NCBI GenBank assembly: GCA_964464755.1
Contig: CAYXGZ010000075.1
Coordinates: 1-13,900, forward strand
Reading direction: 5' to 3'
DNA length: 13,900 nucleotides
DNA from: CAYXGZ01 sp964464755
Lineage (GTDB): Bacteria > Planctomycetota > MHYJ01 > JACPRB01
Part shown: piece by piece, positions 6,916-13,047 of the stretch
Numbering within the stretch: position 1 is the first letter of the stretch
Layout of the letters: every line of letters starts with the position of its first letter
Position numbers and translations under genes: made by a program
Notes under the pieces: model-generated
The model's input: the letters and a program-made list of their open reading frames with translations, nothing else
Databases searched by the model: none
What the model was told of the DNA's origin: nothing

Positions 6916-7920
6916 ATGACCATCGTGGTGAGCTTCGGCGCGGACGCCCCGGCGGAGTCCGCGGGGCGCGTGCTCGCGCTGCTCGACGTCCCGTCGGCCG
7001 AGGATCCGCGCTGCCGCTGGCACGACGCGAACCTGCTCGTCGTCCGCTCGGGCGACGCGGCGGGCCTGGACCGCGTGCGCGGCGTGCCCGGCGTGGCGAG
7101 GGCCGTGGAGATCCCGAAGGACCACCCGCTCGTCTCCCCGGGGCGGCGCGGCGGCGTCGTGACCCTTCCGGGCGGCGCGCGCATCGGCGCGGGCGGGCCG
7201 GCCGTCATCGCGGGCCCGTGCAGCGTGGAGAGCGAGTCGCAGGTCGCGGAGATCGCGGAGATCGTGAAGGCGTCGGGGGCGGTCGCGCTGCGCGGCGGCG
7301 CCTTCAAGCCGCGGACCTCGCCGTACGCGTTCGGCGGGCTCGGCGAGAGGGGCCTGGAGTACCTCGCCCGGGCGGGGAGGAAGGCGGGCCTTCCGGTCGT
7401 GACGGAGGCGCTCGACCCGGGCCAGGTGGACGTCGTGGCCCGCTACGCGGACGTGATCCAGGTCGGCTCGCGCAACATGGCGAACTACCCGCTGCTCTTC
7501 CGCGTCGGCAGCCATCCCTCCGGAAAGCCGGTGCTCCTGAAGCGCGGGCTCGCGGCCACGGTCGAGGAGTTCCTCCAGGCCGCGGAGTACGTGCTGCTCG
7601 GCCGGCTGCACGCCGGGACCGAGGAGCCCGGCCTGCTGCTTTGCGAGCGCGGGATCCGGACCTTCGAGCCGTCGCTGAGGTTCACGCTCGACGTCGGCGC
7701 GATCCCGGTGCTCAAGGAGCGCTCGCGGCTCCCGGTGATCGCCGACCCGAGCCACGCGGCGGGCGTGCGGCGGCACGTGGCGCCCCTGGGCCGGGCCGCG
7801 GTCGCCGCCGGGGCGGACGGCCTGCTCGTCGAGGTGCACGTGGATCCGGACCGGGCCTGGAGCGACGCCGAGCAGACGCTGGACGCGGCGGGATTCAGGG
7901 ACTTGATGGCCCGCCTATAA
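6916..7920 (+). CDS. aroF: 3-deoxy-D-arabino-heptulosonate 7-phosphate (DAHP) synthase, type I-beta with N-terminal regulatory domain
   Basis: Cytoplasmic enzyme condensing phosphoenolpyruvate and erythrose 4-phosphate, the first committed step of the shikimate pathway. 334 residues, close to the Thermotoga maritima enzyme in size and layout. Residues 1-70 form a ferredoxin-like domain, which in that family mediates feedback inhibition by tyrosine and phenylalanine. The catalytic barrel shows AGPCSVES (99-106), LRGGAFKPRTSPY (125-137), IQVGSRNM (181-188), KPVLLKRG (204-211), CERGIRTFE (243-251) and ADPSHAAG (276-283). The expected metal ligands are Cys102, His280, Glu306 and Asp317. ATG 6916 is preferred over GTG 6910 because GAGG (6907-6910) then lies 5 bases upstream; the GTG would overlap this ribosome site. 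The gene lies 7 bases after the chorismatase-like gene, so the pair are probably co-transcribed and raise flux into and out of chorismate. The symbol is generic for this class. Confidence 0.95.
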   Translation: MTIVVSFGADAPAESAGRVLALLDVPSAEDPRCRWHDANLLVVRSGDAAGLDRVRGVPGVARAVEIPKDHPLVSPGRRGGVVTLPGGARIGAGGPAVIAGPCSVESESQVAEIAEIVKASGAVALRGGAFKPRTSPYAFGGLGERGLEYLARAGRKAGLPVVTEALDPGQVDVVARYADVIQVGSRNMANYPLLFRVGSHPSGKPVLLKRGLAATVEEFLQAAEYVLLGRLHAGTEEPGLLLCERGIRTFEPSLRFTLDVGAIPVLKERSRLPVIADPSHAAGVRRHVAPLGRAAVAAGADGLLVEVHVDPDRAWSDAEQTLDAAGFRDLMARL

Positions 7921-7921
7921 T
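7916..7921 (+). promoter_or_regulatory. Perfect TATAAT -10 element, leaderless promoter candidate
   Basis: TATAAT overlaps the TAA stop of DAHP synthase and is followed by six bases (GGCCGG) and then the ATG of the subtilase at 7928. The usual -10 to start-site distance puts transcription initiation on the A of that ATG. No Shine-Dalgarno is present, which fits a leaderless message. No good -35 hexamer is seen at 16-18 bases, so this would be a -10-dominated promoter. Confidence 0.5.
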
Positions 7922-7927
7922 GGCCGG

Positions 7928-9487
7928 ATGAGAATCGCCGCCGCGCTCGCGCTGCTCCTCGTCCCGGCCCTGCAGGACGCCGCCGACAAGCTCGACCCGG
8001 AGCTCAAGGCCCCGGGCAAGCACCACGCGATCTTCGTCCGCATGGCGGACCAGCTCCTCCCCGACGGCGCGGCGCATCCGAAGTTCTGCGCCGCGAGAGC
8101 GGGCGCCGACCGCCGCGAGCTGCGCCGCGAGGTTCTCCGCGCCCTGAAGGAGAAGAGCGACGCGGCCGCGAAGCGGCTCGGGCCCCTGCTCGGGAAGCTC
8201 GAGAAGGCGGGTGCCCTGAAGTCGACGGCCCGGTTCTGGATCGTCAACGGCTTCGCGGGGGAGGCGACGTCGGAGGCCTGCGAGGCGCTCGCCGCGGACC
8301 CGGCGGTCGCGTACGTGCACCTCCAGCGCGGGCCCGCGGGGGTCCGCCAGCAGGTCCCCGTCGCGGCGTCGTCGGCCGCGATGAACGAGGAGCAGTCGAA
8401 GCGGACCGCCGCGGCGCTGGAGCTCGTCGACGCGCCCGAGCCGGCGTACTCCGCCGAGGGGCTGGAACTCCCGTGGAACGTCGAGCGGATCGGCGCGCCA
8501 GGGGCCTGGAAGGACGGGGCGACGGGCGAGGGCATCGTCGTCGCGGTCGCCGACAGCGGCCTGCTCCCGATCCCCCCGCTGCTGCGCGCGCTGTGGCGGA
8601 ACCCCGGGGAGAAGCTCAACGGCAAGGATGACGACGGCAACGGGTGGATCGACGACGTGTTCGGCTACGACTTCACGTCGAACTCCGGCTGGGTGCTGGA
8701 CGACCCGGGCGTGCCGCACGGCTCGGCCTGCGGAGGCATCATCGCGGGCCGGCCCGCGGCGCCGAAGGGGATCGTCACCGGCGTCGCCCCCCGGGCGCGG
8801 CTCATGATGCTCCGCGGCATGGGCTACCTCCGCTCCTACGAATACGCGCTCGAGATGGGCGCCGACGTGCTCTCGATGAGCTACATGTGGGTCGGCATGG
8901 AGCTGGGCCATTACCGCGGCGTGTTCCGCACGGCGCACGAGCACCTCGACGCGGCGGGGATCGTCGCGGCCGGCGGCGCGGGCAACTTCGGGCAGAGCCA
9001 CCCGGACGGCCGGCAGATCGCGGTCCCCAAGGACATCCCCTGCGTGCTCGCGGCGGCGGGCGTGGACAAGAACGGCGCGATGCCGAAGTTCAGCAGCCGC
9101 GGGCCCGTGTCGTGGAAGGGCGTGAAGTTCTTCGACGACCACCCGGACCTCGTGAAGCCGGACGTGACGACCTACAACGCGGGCTTCCCGTGCTGGAGCC
9201 GGGCGGACTTCGCCAAGGGGCCGCGCTTCGAGGAAGTCTGGAAGGGGCCCGACGGCACCTGGGGCCTCTACGTCGGCCTCCAGGGGAATTCCTTCGCGGG
9301 ACCCCACGTCGCGGGCGTCGCGGCCCTCGTGCTCTCGGCGCGCCCGGACCTGCCGGCCTGGAAGGTCCGCGAGCTGCTCGTCGCGACCTGCGAGGACCTC
9401 GGCGACAAGGGCCCGGACGTCGCGACCGGCGCGGGGCGGATGCGCGCCGCGGAGGCCGTCGCGGCGGCCCGGGCGGCGGGGAAGTAG
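7928..9487 (+). CDS. Secreted subtilisin-like serine protease (S8 family)
   Basis: 519 residues: signal peptide (about 1-17, MRIAAALALLLVPALQDA), an I9-like propeptide (about 30-135, ending in ARFWIVNGFAGEATSEACEA...VAYVH) and a linker. The S8 catalytic domain (about 184-515) has the triad Asp209 (VAVADSGL), His264 (VPHGSACGG) and Ser455 (QGNSFAGPHVAG), with oxyanion Asn353 in AAGGAGN. All catalytic residues are present, but the motifs depart from the textbook forms (DSG rather than DTG, NSFAGPH rather than TSMAAPH). NGKDDDGNGWIDDVFGYDF (231-249) is an acidic loop seen in many subtilases and probably binds calcium. No C-terminal sorting or anchoring domain is visible, so the mature enzyme is likely periplasmic or extracellular. 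The start sits 7 bases after the DAHP synthase stop and has no Shine-Dalgarno, but TATAAT lies 6 bases upstream. No functional link to its neighbours is evident. Confidence 0.93.
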   Translation: MRIAAALALLLVPALQDAADKLDPELKAPGKHHAIFVRMADQLLPDGAAHPKFCAARAGADRRELRREVLRALKEKSDAAAKRLGPLLGKLEKAGALKSTARFWIVNGFAGEATSEACEALAADPAVAYVHLQRGPAGVRQQVPVAASSAAMNEEQSKRTAAALELVDAPEPAYSAEGLELPWNVERIGAPGAWKDGATGEGIVVAVADSGLLPIPPLLRALWRNPGEKLNGKDDDGNGWIDDVFGYDFTSNSGWVLDDPGVPHGSACGGIIAGRPAAPKGIVTGVAPRARLMMLRGMGYLRSYEYALEMGADVLSMSYMWVGMELGHYRGVFRTAHEHLDAAGIVAAGGAGNFGQSHPDGRQIAVPKDIPCVLAAAGVDKNGAMPKFSSRGPVSWKGVKFFDDHPDLVKPDVTTYNAGFPCWSRADFAKGPRFEEVWKGPDGTWGLYVGLQGNSFAGPHVAGVAALVLSARPDLPAWKVRELLVATCEDLGDKGPDVATGAGRMRAAEAVAAARAAGK

Positions 9488-9507
9488 TCGGCCGCCGGAG
9501 CTTCGGG

Positions 9508-9513
9508 TAGAAT
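9508..9513 (+). promoter_or_regulatory. TAGAAT -10-like element before the phosphofructokinase gene
   Basis: TAGAAT lies in the 37-base gap between the subtilase stop and the phosphofructokinase ATG and ends 11 bases before that ATG. Initiation 6-8 bases downstream would leave a leader of only about 3-5 bases. No Shine-Dalgarno is visible in the gap. The -35 position (9485-9490, TAGTCG) matches poorly, so this is a tentative call. Confidence 0.4.
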
Positions 9514-9524
9514 CCCCGCCCCAT

Positions 9525-10886
9525 ATGACCCAACACCCCGCTCGGAAGCGCCTGGCGATCCTGGTCGGCGGCGGCCCCGCCCCCGGCATCAACTCCGTCA
9601 TCGGCTCCGCGACCATCGAGGCCGTCAACAGCGGGCTTGACGTCGTCGGCATCTACGACGGCTTCAAGTGGCTCTCGACCGACGAGTTCGACCCGCTGCG
9701 CCACGCCACGCCGCTGGGCATCGCGGACGTCGCTCGCATCCACTTCACGGGCGGCTCCATCCTCCGGACCTCGCGCACCAGCCTCCTCGGCTCCAAGAAG
9801 TCCGGCGGCCCCGTGCTCGCGGACGAGGCCAAGGTCGCCATCGTGCTCGAGAACCTGAAGTCGCTCGGCGTCGACCACCTCCTCACGATCGGCGGCGACG
9901 ACACGGCTCTCTCCGCCCGCTTCGTCTCGGAGCGCAGCCGCGGCGCGGTCAGGGTGGTGCACGTCCCGAAGACCATCGACAACGACCTCCCGCTCCCCGG
10001 CGCCGTGGACACGTTCGGATTCTCGAGCGCGCGCTTCTGGGGCACCTCGATCGTGAAGAACCTGATGGCGGACTCGCTGACGACGGGCCGCTGGTACCTC
10101 GTCACGACGATGGGCCGCAACGCGGGCTTCCTCGCGATGGAGATCGCGAAGGCCGCGGGCGCCACGGTGTCCCTGATCCCCGAGGAGTTCGCGGAGCTGA
10201 CGACCGTCGCGCGCATCGCCGACGTGCTCGAGGGCTCGATGCTCAAGCGCCGCGTCACGGGCCGGCCGGACGGCGTGGCGGTGATCGCCGAGGGCCTGGC
10301 CTACCGGCTCGGCGACCGGCAGGAGCTGGAGCGCCTGCTGGGTCGCGAGGTGCCCGTGGACTCCGCGGGCCACCCGCGGCTCTCCGAGGTCCCGCTGGGC
10401 GAGATGCTCAAGCGCGAGCTCGAGGCGCGGGCGGTGGCCCGGGGCGAGTCGCTGACGATCGTGTCCCACCTCCTCGGCTACGAGCTGCGCTCGGCGGACC
10501 CGACGCCCAGCGACCTGGGCTACTGCCGCGACCTGGGCTTCGGCGCGATCCGGATGCTCCTCGACCCCAAGCTGGCCGGAATGCACGGCGCGATGGTGTC
10601 GATCGTGGACGGCCACCTCGTCCCGATGGACTTCCAGTCGATGATCGACCCGGCGACGAACCGCACGAAGATCCGCATGGTCGACGTGCACTCGCTGAGC
10701 TACAAGGTCGCGCGCGCGTACCAGATCCGGCTGGAGCGGACGGACCTCGACGACCCCGCGATGCTCTCGAAGCTCGCGGGCGTGGCGAAGATGACGCCGG
10801 AGGCCTTCAAGGAGCGCTACCGGATCGCGGCGACGCGGCTGGTGGACCTCGAGCGCCCCGAGCCCGTCCCGGTGAAGACGAGCTGA
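9525..10886 (+). CDS. pfp: Pyrophosphate-type 6-phosphofructokinase
   Basis: Cytoplasmic glycolytic enzyme interconverting fructose 6-phosphate and fructose 1,6-bisphosphate. 453 residues, longer than the ~320-residue E. coli PfkA and in the range of long group II enzymes. Motifs: phosphate loop VGGGPAPG (14-21), TIGGDDT (121-127), VPKTIDND (147-154, catalytic Asp152), TTMGRNAG (194-201), IAEG (254-257) and LLGYELRSADPTPSD (316-330). In ATP enzymes the two diagnostic positions are Gly (GGDGS, PGTIDND). Here they are Asp126 and Lys149, the pair that marks use of pyrophosphate and blocks ATP. This predicts the reversible PPi-dependent reaction (EC 2.7.1.90), used in both glycolysis and gluconeogenesis. 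The gene follows the subtilase by 37 bases, with its own possible -10 element and a hairpin just behind its stop. Family certain; donor inferred from the two residues. Confidence 0.93.
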   Translation: MTQHPARKRLAILVGGGPAPGINSVIGSATIEAVNSGLDVVGIYDGFKWLSTDEFDPLRHATPLGIADVARIHFTGGSILRTSRTSLLGSKKSGGPVLADEAKVAIVLENLKSLGVDHLLTIGGDDTALSARFVSERSRGAVRVVHVPKTIDNDLPLPGAVDTFGFSSARFWGTSIVKNLMADSLTTGRWYLVTTMGRNAGFLAMEIAKAAGATVSLIPEEFAELTTVARIADVLEGSMLKRRVTGRPDGVAVIAEGLAYRLGDRQELERLLGREVPVDSAGHPRLSEVPLGEMLKRELEARAVARGESLTIVSHLLGYELRSADPTPSDLGYCRDLGFGAIRMLLDPKLAGMHGAMVSIVDGHLVPMDFQSMIDPATNRTKIRMVDVHSLSYKVARAYQIRLERTDLDDPAMLSKLAGVAKMTPEAFKERYRIAATRLVDLERPEPVPVKTS

Positions 10887-10895
10887 ACGCGGCCC

Positions 10896-10934
10896 GGTCC
10901 GCGGCGTCTCCTGATGTGGAAGGAGACCAGGACC
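10896..10934 (+). terminator. Stem-loop behind the phosphofructokinase gene
   Basis: GTCTCCT (10906-10912) pairs perfectly with AGGAGAC (10921-10927) around an 8-base loop. An outer GGTCC (10896-10900) pairs with GGACC (10930-10934) across an unequal internal loop. It begins 10 bases after the stop codon, which fits a transcript-end hairpin. There is no T tract after it, so it is not a standard intrinsic terminator; it could be a processing or Rho-associated structure. Confidence 0.35.
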
Positions 10935-11124
10935 GCGCAGGACCGGACGGCCGGAACGCCGGACGAACCGGGCGCAGACCAGCGGAACGGGGCGCAGCGG
11001 ATCGGACCCGAGCATTGACGTCGAACCGGGCCGACGGCTGAAGAAGCTTCGCGAGTCGACCCGCCCTCCCGCCAGGATCACGCCCTTCGACCCGACGGAC
11101 CGAGCTCTCGTCCCTTTCCCTGCC

Positions 11125-11139
11125 TCCCGGGCTCCGGGA
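11125..11139 (+). terminator. Small GC hairpin followed by T-rich stretch
   Basis: TCCCGG (11125-11130), loop GCT, CCGGGA (11134-11139) gives a 6-base-pair stem with a 3-base loop. The following bases 11140-11155 are richer in T than the surroundings but contain no continuous run. It may be a weak terminator or part of the leader of the next gene. In GC-rich DNA such a short stem can arise by chance. Confidence 0.2.
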
Positions 11140-11155
11140 TTCCGCATTCTCGTTT

Positions 11156-11179
11156 CGCCGCGACCGCGGCGGGGAAGGA
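11156..11179 (+). promoter_or_regulatory. Perfect inverted repeat abutting a strong ribosome binding site
   Basis: CGCCGCG (11156-11162), spacer AC, CGCGGCG (11165-11171) is a perfect palindrome. Its right arm ends at the first G of GGGGAAGGA (11171-11179), whose AAGGA core lies 6 bases before ATG 11186. As RNA it would form a 6-base-pair stem with a GACC loop directly against the ribosome site. As DNA it could be an operator. Either way it is well placed to control the next gene. Confidence 0.4.
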
Positions 11180-11185
11180 TCGACC

Positions 11186-12313
11186 ATGGACCGGGGACAC
11201 TCCGTCGGGAACCGTCCGTTGAAGCTGGCGCTGGGGATCGTCGTCGCCGTGACGGCCGTCGTGCTGTTCCGCTCGGGCCGGGAGCCCGGGGAGCTCGCCG
11301 CGCTGCAGGCCGCGAGCGAGGCGGTGCAGGCGAGGGCCCGCGGGGCGGTGGCGCAGCATGACGCTCCGGTCTACTCCAAGGTGGACGTGGCGGACGGGGT
11401 CGTCGACGCGCTCCCCGCGCCGTCGTGGGCGGGTTCGCTGAGGACGAGGTTCGTCCCCGACATCGACGTCCTCCCGCCGCCCCCCAAGGGCCCGCTGTTC
11501 GTCGCTCCGCGGGCGCGGCTCGAGTCCGTCGAGGCGGGTTTCGACGGGATCGATCTCGCGTGGAAGGTCGAGGTGGAGCCGGAGTCCGCGGCCCGGCGTC
11601 CCGTGCCCGCGCGGGCCTGGATCGTGGAACGGCGGACGACGGGGGCCTGGGAGCGGATCGCGGAGCTTCCGGCCGGGGCGAGGGCGCATCGGGATGCCGG
11701 GGTCGAGGCGAGGACGGAGGTCGCGTACCGCGTCAGCGCGGTCGCGGACTGGCCGGCGGCGGGTCGACGCGAGCCGGAGCAGCCCTCGAACGAGGTCACC
11801 CGGCGCTCGGCAGGGATCTGGAGGCTGCGCTTCCTGAACCCGGTCGCGGCGAAGGAGGGGCCGGACGGCGTGACCGGGCCCGGGCAGGTGCAGGTCACGA
11901 TCGAGAAGCGGGATCCCGTCGCGGGCCGCGTCGAGCTGTCGCGCATCCACCGCGAGGGGGACCGGATCGGGCACTGGCCGGAGGAGCCCGGCGGCGCGGC
12001 GACGTCGGTGCATCCCGTGCGCAGCGCGGCGCTGGGACGGACGCTGCCGGTCGATTTCGGGGCGGGCGGCGTCGTGAAGCGGGTGGAGACGGGCGTGCGG
12101 GTGAAATACTCGTGGCGCAGGGCGCGGGTGAAGCAGACCCCGGCGGGCCCCGAGTTCGAGGGCTACGAGGACGTGGCCGGCGTCCAGGTGATCAACCGGG
12201 TGCTCTACACGGACGACGAGGGGCGCGAGCGCGAGGCGCGCTTCGACGTGACGAGCCGGCGCGCGGACGAGACCTGGGACGCGGCGAAGGGCGTCGTGAC
12301 GACGGGGAAGTGA
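11186..12313 (+). CDS. Membrane-anchored protein of unknown function with fibronectin-III-like region
   Basis: 375 residues. A short basic N-terminus is followed by one hydrophobic segment (12-28, LKLALGIVVAVTAVVLF) with no clear cleavage site, so it is probably a single-pass protein with its bulk outside the cytoplasmic membrane. A Pro-rich linker (about 90-108, with LPPPPKGP) leads to a fibronectin-III-like region (about 108-205; WKVEV, RAWIVERR, VAYRVSAVADW). A beta-rich C-terminal part (about 210-375) is unassigned. No catalytic motif is visible and I do not recognise a family beyond the FN3-like strands. The start is strong: AAGGA 6 bases upstream of ATG, preceded by a palindrome. Codon use matches its neighbours. 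It is transcribed alone and ends 3 bases from the stop of the convergent gene. Confidence 0.8.
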   Translation: MDRGHSVGNRPLKLALGIVVAVTAVVLFRSGREPGELAALQAASEAVQARARGAVAQHDAPVYSKVDVADGVVDALPAPSWAGSLRTRFVPDIDVLPPPPKGPLFVAPRARLESVEAGFDGIDLAWKVEVEPESAARRPVPARAWIVERRTTGAWERIAELPAGARAHRDAGVEARTEVAYRVSAVADWPAAGRREPEQPSNEVTRRSAGIWRLRFLNPVAAKEGPDGVTGPGQVQVTIEKRDPVAGRVELSRIHREGDRIGHWPEEPGGAATSVHPVRSAALGRTLPVDFGAGGVVKRVETGVRVKYSWRRARVKQTPAGPEFEGYEDVAGVQVINRVLYTDDEGREREARFDVTSRRADETWDAAKGVVTTGK

Positions 12314-12316
12314 GCC

Positions 12317-13030
12317 TCAGCTGATCAGCAGCAGGCGCGGGGGATCTCCGGGCCGCGGGGGCGGCGCGCGGTGGATGCAGGGCGGGACGGGGCTCCCGGG
12401 GTAGTCCACCGCGACGCGCCAGAGGTTGCCGAGGCCGAAGGAGTACGGCTGCGCGCCCGGGAGCGGGACGTAGTGCAGGTCCATGCTGGACTCGGCGAGG
12501 TGCTGGCGGAAGGCGGCGTCGTCCCGGCCCCCGAACTGCGCGAGGAGCGCGGCGCGGGTCTCGGGGACGTCGACGCGCGCCCGCGCCTCGTCGTTGCGGA
12601 GTCCCTCGCTCGCGGGGCCGTGGTAGGTGCAGAGGTAGGTGTCGGCCGGCCCCGTGGCCCGGTCGACGTGGAAGGAGTGGACGTCGGTGGGCACGATCCG
12701 GCCCGCGTCGTCGCGCGGGTAGTCGCGGATGCAGTCGAGGGAGGGGTCGAGGCCGAGCTCGCGGAGCCGCCGCAGGTCCTCGAGGAGGACGGCGATCGCG
12801 GTCCGGCCCGCGGCGCTCGCGGGGAGGGCCTCGAGGCGGGCCTCGTCGAGGGCCAGCAGGCCCGAGCGGACGTCGAGGAGCCGCACGACTTCGCCGAAAT
12901 CGCCGGGCAGGGTGCGGGTCCAGCAGAGGGCGTTGACGCCGCCGTCGAGCGGGGTCGAGACGAGTTCGCGGAAGCTCCCCACGACCTGGGTGCGGGAGGC
13001 GGCCGGGGCGGCTCGGCGGGAGTCGAGCAT
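12317..13030 (-). CDS. DUF1826-like protein, possible Fe(II)/2-oxoglutarate-type fold
   Basis: 237 residues, no signal peptide. GVNALCWTRTLPGDFGEVVRLL (31-52), SFHVDRA (119-125), LCTYHGPASEGLRND (133-147), then WRVAVDYPG (204-212) and PCIHRAPP (217-224) ending in PRLLLIS resemble the layout of DUF1826 (Fe/His-rich start of the core, TY.GP, C-terminal HR.P); this match is from memory. The spacing His121-x-Asp123 ... His220 ... Arg232 is what a 2-oxoglutarate-dependent oxygenase would have, but activity is unproven. The ATG at 13030 was chosen because the frame further upstream is antisense-like Arg/Pro shadow of the pirin gene. The gene lies 14 bases behind the pirin stop and is probably co-transcribed, though TAGTAT (13047-13042) could be its own -10. 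No Shine-Dalgarno is seen. Confidence 0.7.
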   Translation of the reverse strand: MLDSRRAAPAASRTQVVGSFRELVSTPLDGGVNALCWTRTLPGDFGEVVRLLDVRSGLLALDEARLEALPASAAGRTAIAVLLEDLRRLRELGLDPSLDCIRDYPRDDAGRIVPTDVHSFHVDRATGPADTYLCTYHGPASEGLRNDEARARVDVPETRAALLAQFGGRDDAAFRQHLAESSMDLHYVPLPGAQPYSFGLGNLWRVAVDYPGSPVPPCIHRAPPPRPGDPPRLLLIS

Positions 13031-13041
13031 CGGCGACCAGC

Positions 13042-13047
13042 ATACTA
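13042..13047 (-). promoter_or_regulatory. TAGTAT -10-like element overlapping the pirin stop
   Basis: On the minus strand TAGTAT begins with the TAG stop codon of the pirin gene and ends 11 bases before ATG 13030 of the DUF1826-like gene, the same distance as TAGAAT before the phosphofructokinase gene. No matching -35 is seen at 17-18 bases. It could give an internal transcript with a very short leader. Confidence 0.3.

Larger units (their letters stand above)
10887..11185. other. 299-base gap without a supported gene
   Basis: No open frame here looks like a protein. The 126-residue minus-strand frame across it is low-complexity Arg/Ser/Pro/Gly and is mostly antisense to neighbouring coding sequence. 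The gap holds a stem-loop just after the phosphofructokinase stop, a TTGACG box at 11015-11020 without a convincing -10 partner, a short GC hairpin at 11125-11139 followed by T-rich sequence, and a palindrome plus ribosome site immediately before the next gene. It probably combines the 3' end of one transcript and the promoter and leader of the next. Confidence 0.5.

Noticed and set aside
4521..7307. 928-residue minus-strand open frame spanning the divergent region
   Set aside because: It crosses antisense to the chorismatase and DAHP synthase genes and out of frame through DUF1549/1553. It is Arg/Pro/Ala-rich without motifs, so it is a GC-rich shadow.
7895..9652. 585-residue minus-strand frame opposite the subtilase
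   Set aside because: Repetitive Arg/Glu/Val/Leu composition and no motif, while the opposite strand encodes a complete catalytic triad.
9090..11147. 685-residue minus-strand frame over the phosphofructokinase gene
   Set aside because: Low-complexity shadow antisense to a strongly conserved enzyme.
10807..11187. 126-residue minus-strand frame covering the 10887-11185 gap
   Set aside because: Arg/Ser/Pro/Gly-rich and partly antisense to the phosphofructokinase C-terminus; no ribosome site or motif supports it.
12320..12329. GCTGATCAGC palindrome as a bidirectional terminator
   Set aside because: A 10-base palindrome without loop or T tract lying inside coding sequence; too short to be a terminator.
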